From Propionibacteriaceae bacterium (lineage in GTDB: Bacteria; Actinomycetota; Actinomycetes; Propionibacteriales; Propionibacteriaceae), in contig WRGV01000094.1 of the NCBI GenBank assembly GCA_009787035.1, forward strand, positions 391-6,363: a stretch of 5,973 nt of DNA, given 5' to 3'. Positions 1-4,522 of the stretch are shown here, piece after piece. The notes under the pieces were generated by a model. It was not told where the DNA came from. It did no database searches and was given only the letters and a program-made list of their open reading frames with translations. Every line of letters starts with the position of its first letter. Position 1 is the first letter of the stretch. A program made the position numbers and the translations under genes.

Positions 1-169
1 GCTGCACAGGCTGCACAGGCGGAGATTGCACAGGCGGGGCCTGCTCCGGCGAAGCTGTGGTAGGCGGGGGCTGCCCCGGTGAAGCCGCGGCAGGCTGCGC
101 CCGCCGCGGAGCCTCGGCCCGTCGCGGTGGCGTGAGAGGAGTTGCGCCGTCATCGGCGTTCAGCGCCAT
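1..169 (-). CDS. Partial protein of unknown function with Ala/Pro/Gln-rich N-terminus
   Basis: I do not recognise this gene. Reading leftward from an ATG at 169, a frame stays open for 56 codons to the window edge, so only the N-terminus is present. It opens MALNADDGATPLTPPRRAEA and becomes Ala/Pro/Gln-rich, with a 10-residue imperfect repeat (AAASPGQPPP, then TTASPEQAPP) followed by PVQ-type repeats. Such composition predicts an unstructured region, as seen before membrane or enzymatic domains in many actinobacterial proteins; no fold or signal peptide is visible. An in-frame ATG at 190 would add seven residues, and an in-frame TAG lies just upstream of it at 203-205. Neither start has a clear Shine-Dalgarno sequence. 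The gene lies in the same direction as sdhB and downstream of the sdh terminator, so it is probably a separate transcription unit. The open frame and its position support it; the lack of homology and the low complexity weaken the call. Confidence 0.5.
   Translation of the reverse strand, partial: MALNADDGATPLTPPRRAEAPRRAQPAAASPGQPPPTTASPEQAPPVQSPPVQPVQ
36..95. repeat. Two 30-bp imperfect tandem repeats
   Basis: Bases 36-65 and 66-95 align without gaps at 24 of 30 positions. Five of the six differences are C/T transitions and one is C/G. The period of 30 equals ten codons, so the minus-strand frame is preserved and the repeat appears as a duplicated 10-residue Pro/Ala/Gln block. Shorter repeats built on the 9-mer gctgcacag continue to the left edge at positions 1-18. 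This looks like local expansion within a low-complexity coding segment. Confidence 0.75.
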
Positions 170-191
170 ATGCCCACGATACGGCCTCATC

Positions 192-203
192 GCCGCCGGC
201 GGC
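192..203. repeat. Perfect 12-bp GC palindrome
   Basis: The sequence gccgccggcggc is its own reverse complement. It ends two bases before the upstream candidate ATG (190) of the left-edge gene. It could be an operator half-site pair or a short RNA stem near the translation start, but such a G/C-only palindrome is also easily produced by chance in DNA this GC-rich. Confidence 0.4.
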
Positions 204-232
204 TAACACTGATGGGATTCTGAGACGAAGAC

Positions 233-283
233 GACGAAGGCCCCCGCCGGGGCGGCAAACCGTCCGCGGCAGGAGCCTTCGTC
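233..283 (-). terminator. Hairpin terminator of the sdhCAB operon
   Basis: Perfect 9-bp arms gacgaaggc (233-241) and gccttcgtc (275-283) enclose a further partly paired GC-rich inner stem (around 243-250 with 264-273) and a loop. The hairpin starts 18 bases after the sdhB stop codon. On the minus strand the stem is followed by a pyrimidine-rich tract (TCGTCTTCGTCTC) rather than a pure U-run. That is usual for GC-rich actinobacterial terminators but makes the call less certain than a canonical intrinsic terminator. Confidence 0.65.
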
Positions 284-301
284 CTCGTGTGTCAGTGTGC
301 G

Positions 302-1048
302 CTACAGCTTGCGAGCCAGCAGCGCCCCCAGACGCTCGTGCTGCACGGCCGCGACGGCCGTGAGCGGGATCTCCTCGGGGCACACGGCCGAGCACTCGCC
401 GTACAGCGAGCACGCGCCGAACTCACCCTCCATGGCGGCCACCATGCGCTCGGCACGGCGGTTGCGCTCGATCTTCGGCATGGGCAGCAGCGACAGGTGC
501 AGCAGCTTCGCGCCGGTGAAGAGCATGGCCGCGCCGTTCGGGCAGGCCGCGACGCACGCGCCACAGCCGATGCACACGGCGAAGTCCAACGCCTTCTCGA
601 CGGTGGCGTGCTCGACCGGCAGCGCCTCGGCGTCCGGCGCGCTGCCTGCGTCCACATCCACGTTGCCGCCGGCCGCGATGATGCGGTCGAGGCCCGAGCG
701 ATCGACCATCAGGTCCTGCACGACGGGGTACGCCCCCGCGCGCAGCGGCTCGATGCGCAGGCGCTGGCCGTCGGTGAACTGGCGCAGCCGCTGCATGCAC
801 GTCGTCATGTGCGGCGTCGGTCCGTGCGGGTGCCCGTCGATCGTGACGCCGCAGCATCCGCAGATCGACTCGCGGCAGTCCGACTCGAATGTCACCGGCT
901 CCTTGCCCTCCAAGATGAGGTGCTCGTTCAGGCGGTCGAACATTTCGAGCACGCTCATGCCGGGGTCGAGATCGTCGACCTCGTACGTCTCGAAGTGCCC
1001 CTCGGACGCGCTGTCCTTCTGGCGCCAAATGTCCAGTGTGAGCTTCAC
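302..1048 (-). CDS. sdhB: Succinate dehydrogenase iron-sulfur subunit
   Basis: 248 residues. SdhB carries electrons from the SdhA flavin to the membrane cytochrome b on the cytoplasmic face. The N-terminal ferredoxin-like domain holds the [2Fe-2S] ligands C58, C63, C66 and C84 in CRESICGCCG...TTC; C65 is an extra cysteine in the position often occupied by Ser or Met. The C-terminal domain has CIGCGACVAACP (C159, C162, C165, C169) and C213, C219 and C223. By analogy with E. coli SdhB, C159/C162/C165/C223 bind [4Fe-4S] and C169/C213/C219 bind [3Fe-4S]. The HGP segment after the first motif and the PNGAAMLFTGAK stretch match actinobacterial SdhB as I recall it. The GTG start at 1048 is preferred: it overlaps the sdhA stop as GTGA and has AAGGAGG eight bases upstream. 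The frame stays open further upstream only because it runs through sdhA. It is the last gene of the operon, followed by the hairpin at 233-283. Confidence 0.97.
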   Translation of the reverse strand: MKLTLDIWRQKDSASEGHFETYEVDDLDPGMSVLEMFDRLNEHLILEGKEPVTFESDCRESICGCCGVTIDGHPHGPTPHMTTCMQRLRQFTDGQRLRIEPLRAGAYPVVQDLMVDRSGLDRIIAAGGNVDVDAGSAPDAEALPVEHATVEKALDFAVCIGCGACVAACPNGAAMLFTGAKLLHLSLLPMPKIERNRRAERMVAAMEGEFGACSLYGECSAVCPEEIPLTAVAAVQHERLGALLARKL

Positions 1049-3054
1049 TTGTAGTTCCTCCTTGCCACATGGACGTTCTTGTACTCCAGCGGCTCCATAT
1101 GCCGGGTGAACGACATCTGCGGGTTGCCGTCGAACGCGCTGGGCGCCTGCGTCTGCCACGCGGAGGTGAACATCCAGTGGTCGTCGTCGCGCAGCGACTC
1201 GCCGCCCTCGGTGTGCTCCACGCGGTAGTGCGCGCCGCAGCTCTCCTCGCGGTCGAGCGCGTCCACACACATCAGCTCGCCCAGCTCCAGGAAGTCGGCC
1301 ACGCGGCCGGCCTTCTCCAGCGCCTGGTTGACGCCCTCGCCCTCGCCCGGGAGCTTGAGGTCGTCCCAGAACTCTGCGCGCAGCTCCTGGATCGCCTTGA
1401 TGCCCTTGGTCAGCGACTCCTTCGAGCGCACCAGGCCGCATTCCTCGAACAGGATGTCGCCCAGGCGGCGGTGGAAGTCCGTGGACGTCCGCGTGCCGTG
1501 GATGGACGTCAGCGCCTCGACGCGGGCCTTGGTGCGGTCAACCGCATCGAGGACGCACGCGTCGTTCATCGCCGGCAGCGTCTCGGACAGCCTGGGTGCC
1601 AGGAAGTTCGGGATCGAGAACGGCAGCGTGAACCAGCCGTCCACGCTGGTCGACAGCAGCGAGTTGGCGCCCAGGCGGTTCGCGCCGTGGTACGCGTAGT
1701 TGGCCTCGCCACCGCAGAACAGACCGGAGATGTTGGTCATCAGGTCGAAATCGACCCACAGGCCGCCCATCGTGTAGTGCGTGTTGGGACTGATCCGCAT
1801 CGGCACTTCGAGCGGCTCCTCGCCGATCGTCTGCCGGTACATCTGCAGCAGGTTCGAGTACCGCTCGGTGACGACCTTCGCGCCCAACTGCTTGACGGCG
1901 TCGGTGACGTCCAGGTACACCGCGTTCTTGAGCGGGCCCACGCCGTAGCCGGCGTCCACACGCTCCTTGCCGTTGCGGCTGGCCACGTCGCGCGGGACGA
2001 GGTTGCCGTACGCCGGGTAGCGCGTCTCCAGGTAGTAGTCGCGCTCCTCGGGCGGGATCTGCTCGGGAGGACGTGGATCGTCCTTCTTCTTCGGCACCCA
2101 CACGCGGGCGTCGTTGCGCAGCGACTCGCTCATCAGGATCGTCTTGGACTGGTACGGGCTGGTCACCGGCAGGCACGTCGGGTGGAACTGGATCAGCGAC
2201 GGCCCGGCGAAGTACGCGCCGTGGCGGTGCGCGCGCCAGATCGCCGAGGCGTTCGAGCCCATGGCGTACGTGCTCAGGTAGTAGATCGTGCCGTAGCCGC
2301 CGGTGCAGATGATGACGGCGTGCGCCGGCTGCGCGTACAGCTTGCCGGTGAACAGGTCGCGGACGACGACACCGCGGCAGGCGCCGTCCTCCATGATGAG
2401 GTCCATCATCTCGGTGTGCGGGTGCAGCTTGACGGTGCCCGCCTGCACCTGGCGCATCAGCGCCTGGTAGGCGCTGATCTCCAGCTGCTGGCCGGTCTGG
2501 CCGCGCGTGTAGTACGTGCGGCTGACCTGCACGCCGCCGAACGAGCGGGTGGCCAACGAACCGCCGTACTCGCGGGCGAACGGCGCGCCGATCGCGTTCA
2601 TATGGTCGATCAGCCGGACGGACTCGATGCCCAGCCGGTAGGCCTCGGCCTCGCGGCTGCGGAAGTCGCCGCCCTTGACGACATCGATGACGTAGCGGTT
2701 CAGCGAGTCGGAGTCGAGCTTGCGGGCCCGGGCGGCGTTGACGCCGCCCTGCGCGGCCACCGAGTGTGCGCGGCGGGCCGAGCCCTGGAAGCAGAACGAG
2801 TGGACGTTGAAGCCCAGCTCGCCCAGAGCCGCGGCCGCCCCGGCGCCGGACAGGCCGGTGCCGATCACGACGACCGTGAACTTCTTGCGGTTGGCCGGGC
2901 TGACGGTCGCGTACCCCGTCCGGCGGCGCAGCCAGGCCGTGGCGGGATCTCCGTCCGGAATCTTCGAATCCAGGATGTCGCCCAGCTTCACGCCGGGCAC
3001 GCACGTGGCCGGCGCCTGGAACGCGGTCTCTTCGCTCATGACAGATTCACTCAT
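1045..3054 (-). CDS. sdhA: Succinate dehydrogenase flavoprotein subunit
   Basis: 669 residues, normal for the actinobacterial SdhA/FrdA type. It oxidises succinate to fumarate on FAD at the cytoplasmic face of the complex. A Rossmann FAD motif GTGLSGAG lies at 65-72, and RRAHSVAAQGG at 94-104 supplies H97, the expected covalent FAD attachment histidine. QFHPT (289-293), R355 in VPRDVASR, H426 in NTHYTMGG and R460 in NRLGANSLL match the substrate-binding and catalytic positions of the family. The C-terminal domain ends in RREESCGAHYR-like sequence (602-611), typical of the group. The ATG at 3054 overlaps the sdhC stop as ATGA. Only a weak GAAGG lies upstream, 13 bases away, so translation probably depends on coupling to sdhC. 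A second in-frame ATG (3039) stems from a short tandem duplication. Open frame above 3054 is an overlap with sdhC, not an extension. No key residue is missing. Confidence 0.97.
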   Translation of the reverse strand: MSESVMSEETAFQAPATCVPGVKLGDILDSKIPDGDPATAWLRRRTGYATVSPANRKKFTVVVIGTGLSGAGAAAALGELGFNVHSFCFQGSARRAHSVAAQGGVNAARARKLDSDSLNRYVIDVVKGGDFRSREAEAYRLGIESVRLIDHMNAIGAPFAREYGGSLATRSFGGVQVSRTYYTRGQTGQQLEISAYQALMRQVQAGTVKLHPHTEMMDLIMEDGACRGVVVRDLFTGKLYAQPAHAVIICTGGYGTIYYLSTYAMGSNASAIWRAHRHGAYFAGPSLIQFHPTCLPVTSPYQSKTILMSESLRNDARVWVPKKKDDPRPPEQIPPEERDYYLETRYPAYGNLVPRDVASRNGKERVDAGYGVGPLKNAVYLDVTDAVKQLGAKVVTERYSNLLQMYRQTIGEEPLEVPMRISPNTHYTMGGLWVDFDLMTNISGLFCGGEANYAYHGANRLGANSLLSTSVDGWFTLPFSIPNFLAPRLSETLPAMNDACVLDAVDRTKARVEALTSIHGTRTSTDFHRRLGDILFEECGLVRSKESLTKGIKAIQELRAEFWDDLKLPGEGEGVNQALEKAGRVADFLELGELMCVDALDREESCGAHYRVEHTEGGESLRDDDHWMFTSAWQTQAPSAFDGNPQMSFTRHMEPLEYKNVHVARRNYK
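1057..1063 (-). promoter_or_regulatory. Strong ribosome-binding site of sdhB
   Basis: The minus strand reads AAGGAGG, a near-complete Shine-Dalgarno, eight bases before the GTG at 1048. It lies inside the last codons of sdhA and decides the sdhB start over alternatives further upstream. It allows independent ribosome loading on sdhB in addition to coupling through the GTGA overlap. Confidence 0.85.
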
Positions 3055-3059
3055 GACAG
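3030..3059 (-). repeat. 15-bp tandem duplication of the sdhA start region
   Basis: On the minus strand CTGTCATGAGTGAAT (3059-3045) is followed directly by CTGTCATGAGCGAAG (3044-3030), 13 of 15 identical. Each copy contains ATGAGNGAA, so SdhA begins MSESVMSEE with two in-frame ATGs. Only the first copy is fused to the sdhC stop codon as ATGA. The length is a multiple of three, so the reading frame is kept. Confidence 0.85.
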
Positions 3060-3824
3060 GGTCACAACCTTCGCTAGAACGGCAATGGGAATGGACGCGT
3101 TGCCCAGCAGGATGACGATCGCCAGCGCCCCGGCAATCACCACGAAGACCGCGCGCCAGCGCCAGCCCATCGAGCCGAGATCGTGGACGACCGTGGACAC
3201 GCCATGGCCCACGTGGGCGGCGATCAGGATCATCATGATCACGTAGATGATCGCGCTCCACGGACGCGAGAAGTCATGCACCAGGTTCTGGTAGGCGCTC
3301 GACGTCGTCGCCGTCGTCTCCACGAAGCCCTGCGCTGCGACGACCTTGCCCCAGGTCAGATCGGCCAGGTGGAAGATCAGGAAGACGAAGATCAAGATGC
3401 CGCTGATCGGCTGGATCGTCGCCGACCAGGCGCGCAGACCGTTCGTCCTCTTCGCCTTGAACTTGCCGCGCGCCACGCGCGAACGCTCCCACAGCATGAT
3501 GCCGGCGATCACGTGCACGACCAGGCAGATCAGCAGCACGATGCGCAGCAACCACAGGAACGACTCGGCCGGCAGGTACGGCTCGCCGAACGAGCGCAGG
3601 CCCGACGCGTACTTGTTGAACGCATCCGCGCCCAGGTAGACCTTCAGGTTGCCGAGCAGATGCACTGCCAGGAACAGCGCCCCCACCGTGCCGGTGATGG
3701 CCATGCACGCCTTGAGCGCCCAGTTGGGCAGTGCCTTCGATGTCAGCGGTGACAGCGTCAGCGCTGGCGGGAGTTCGGCTGGTTCCCGCGCAATCGGTGG
3801 TTTATCTTCAACAGAAACTGCCAT
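3051..3824 (-). CDS. sdhC: Succinate dehydrogenase cytochrome b subunit
   Basis: 257 residues, the single membrane anchor of a Bacillus/Wolinella-type (b558 family) succinate:quinone oxidoreductase. It takes electrons from SdhB to quinone through heme b. A Pro-rich cytoplasmic N-terminus (about 1-33) precedes five hydrophobic segments near 36-58, 87-112, 134-156, 187-213 and 222-247. Histidines H55, H104, H152 and H204 fall in the first four segments with spacings (49, 48, 52) close to those of the four axial heme ligands in B. subtilis SdhC and Wolinella FrdC, which supports a diheme protein; H207 is an alternative to H204. No separate sdhD is present, as expected for this type. The ATG at 3824 has AGAGGA ten bases upstream. 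It is the first gene of the operon; its stop overlaps the sdhA ATG by four bases. Its quinone is probably menaquinone, inferred from the family only. Confidence 0.93.
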   Translation of the reverse strand: MAVSVEDKPPIAREPAELPPALTLSPLTSKALPNWALKACMAITGTVGALFLAVHLLGNLKVYLGADAFNKYASGLRSFGEPYLPAESFLWLLRIVLLICLVVHVIAGIMLWERSRVARGKFKAKRTNGLRAWSATIQPISGILIFVFLIFHLADLTWGKVVAAQGFVETTATTSSAYQNLVHDFSRPWSAIIYVIMMILIAAHVGHGVSTVVHDLGSMGWRWRAVFVVIAGALAIVILLGNASIPIAVLAKVVTLS

Positions 3825-3834
3825 GTGTGTGGCG

Positions 3835-3840
3835 TCCTCT
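3835..3840 (-). promoter_or_regulatory. Ribosome-binding site of sdhC
   Basis: The minus strand reads AGAGGA ten bases before the ATG at 3824. It is a partial Shine-Dalgarno at slightly long spacing, and it supports this ATG as the first codon of the operon. Confidence 0.65.
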
Positions 3841-3848
3841 CAGCGAAG

Positions 3849-3872
3849 GCGGCTCCGCGGCTCCGCGGCTTC
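3849..3872. repeat. Three 8-bp GC-rich tandem repeats in the sdhC leader
   Basis: The plus strand reads gcggctcc, gcggctcc, gcggcttc; the third copy has one mismatch. The array lies 25-48 bases upstream of the sdhC start, between the ribosome-binding site and the candidate promoter, so it would be in the 5' untranslated RNA. Each junction contains ccgcgg and can form short alternative stems. It could affect mRNA structure or simply be slippage-derived. Confidence 0.7.
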
Positions 3873-3901
3873 AGGGGGAGCGCAATACGCTTCCTGCGCC
3901 G

Positions 3902-3907
3902 ATTCTA
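3902..3907 (-). promoter_or_regulatory. Candidate -10 element for the sdhCAB operon
   Basis: The minus strand reads TAGAAT, one mismatch from TATAAT, within the 109-base gap between the flavin-binding gene and sdhC. Transcription would start near 3895, giving a leader of about 70 bases that contains the 8-bp repeats. No convincing -35 box lies 16-18 bases upstream, which is common in actinobacterial promoters but leaves this weakly supported. Read-through from the upstream gene is an alternative source of sdh transcripts. Confidence 0.35.
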
Positions 3908-3933
3908 TCTCTGAGACACCCCCGATGGGGAGG

Positions 3934-4425
3934 CTATGCGGGCAGATTTGCCTTGCCGGTCATGTCGTCCAGGTCGAGGGCCAGCATCGTGACGTGCTCC
4001 AGCGCCTCGGGGTCGACGCCATCGGCGTACTCCGGGAAGTACTTGGCCACGATCGCACGCAGCCCGTCCAGCGCCTCGTCCGGGTCGGCGACCACCCGGG
4101 CCGTCCCGAAGCCGATCACCGATTCGTACCACTGCGACAGCCCGGTCGCCCGGCCGTCCAGGTCGGCGACGCTGTGGTAGACCTCCGTCTGGAAGCAGAT
4201 GCGAGCGTCCGGACGGGCGCGGATCGCATCGACCTTGCGCCCGTGCCCGGCACCGTGGATGTAGACGGTGACCCGTTCGCCGTCCCGGCGCACGGCGAAG
4301 CTGAACGGGACGACGTACGTCCCGGCGTCGTCCACGAGCCCGAGGTGCCCCACCATCGCCCGCGCCAGGATGTCATCGATCGTCGCGGGATCGCTCACTT
4401 GCCGGTCTGTGCGTCGCATGTCCAT
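3934..4425 (-). CDS. Pyridoxamine 5'-phosphate oxidase family (NimA-like) FMN-binding protein
   Basis: 163 residues from the ATG at 4425, the usual size for a single split-barrel flavin-binding domain. It fits the NimA/Pyridox_ox_2-like branch: a start of the MRRxDR type, GHLGLVDDAGTYVVPFSF (26-43), a YIHGAGHGRKVDAIRARPD stretch (55-73) and YESVIGFGTARVV (100-112). Members bind FMN or similar cofactors and include 5-nitroimidazole reductases; the physiological substrate is usually unknown, and true PdxH activity is not implied. Possible starts are ATG 4437, 4425 and 4419; homologs I recall begin at MRR (4419). None has a clear Shine-Dalgarno. I chose 4425 because a TATGCT box lies seven bases upstream, as expected for a leaderless transcript. 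An open frame continues rightward to 4797, but it enters malQ on the other strand and lacks family-like sequence. It is divergent from malQ and 109 bases upstream of sdhC. Confidence 0.85.
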   Translation of the reverse strand: MDMRRTDRQVSDPATIDDILARAMVGHLGLVDDAGTYVVPFSFAVRRDGERVTVYIHGAGHGRKVDAIRARPDARICFQTEVYHSVADLDGRATGLSQWYESVIGFGTARVVADPDEALDGLRAIVAKYFPEYADGVDPEALEHVTMLALDLDDMTGKANLPA

Positions 4426-4432
4426 GCGGCTC

Positions 4433-4438
4433 AGCATA
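4433..4438 (-). promoter_or_regulatory. Candidate -10 box for a leaderless flavin-protein mRNA
   Basis: The minus strand reads TATGCT (TAnnnT pattern). Seven bases (GAGCCGC) separate it from the A of the ATG at 4425, the distance expected between a -10 box and the transcription start, so transcript and coding region could begin at the same base. The absence of a Shine-Dalgarno before 4425 and 4419 agrees with this. No good -35 box is seen. If the real start is ATG 4437, this box would lie across it and the idea fails. Confidence 0.4.
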
Positions 4439-4522
4439 GGCACGAAACGCGCATGTCTGGCCACGATATTCACCCTGCGACTGGCGCGATCTGCCTGGGG
4501 GGGCTTGAATGGAGGGGTGACG
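4438..4522. promoter_or_regulatory. Divergent promoter region between the flavin-protein gene and malQ
   Basis: This 85-base gap must contain the malQ promoter and the upstream part of the promoter for the minus-strand gene. A weak plus-strand -10 candidate, gatatt (4465-4470), would start malQ RNA about 45 bases before its start codon; no matching -35 box is apparent. A 6-bp palindrome tggcca sits at 4458-4463, too short to call an operator. No sugar-regulator site is recognisable. Confidence 0.4.
4511..4515 (+). promoter_or_regulatory. Ribosome-binding site that favours a TTG start for malQ
   Basis: GGAGG ends seven bases before TTG 4523, a normal Shine-Dalgarno spacing. The GTG at 4517 is only one base from it, too close to be used. 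The ATG at 4574 has no Shine-Dalgarno. The site therefore points to TTG 4523. Confidence 0.6.

Noticed and set aside
1..63. Plus-strand reading in frame 1 giving an Ala/Gln-rich tail that ends in LW and TAG at 61-63, and that would continue to a TGA at 133 if the TAG were a CAG as in the second repeat.
   Set aside because: It could be the end of a plus-strand gene with a C-to-T amber stop, but the minus frame over the same DNA is open, has ATG starts, and lies in the same direction as the operon. Only sequence left of the window can decide.
142..413. Open frames on both strands across the sdhB 3' end and the sdh terminator.
   Set aside because: They run through the hairpin and antisense to or out of frame with a clearly conserved sdhB; their Arg/Pro/Ala-rich translations are typical shadows in GC-rich DNA.
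1069..3246. A 725-codon plus-strand open frame antisense to sdhA.
   Set aside because: It is the mirror of a conserved flavoprotein gene; its Val/Ala/Arg/Asp/His-rich translation shows no family features and it has no independent ribosome-binding evidence.
3055..3261. An upstream extension of sdhA to an ATG at 3261.
   Set aside because: It lies entirely within sdhC and translates to a non-conserved Arg/His-rich stretch; the ATGA overlap at 3054 is the natural start.
3918..3932. A small hairpin cccc-gat-gggg after the flavin-protein stop, possibly a terminator.
   Set aside because: The stem is only four base pairs with a three-base loop and no T-rich tail; too weak to call.
4441..4510. A possible LacI-family or other sugar-regulator operator before malQ.
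   Set aside because: Only a 6-bp palindrome (tggcca) is present and no recognisable operator consensus could be aligned.
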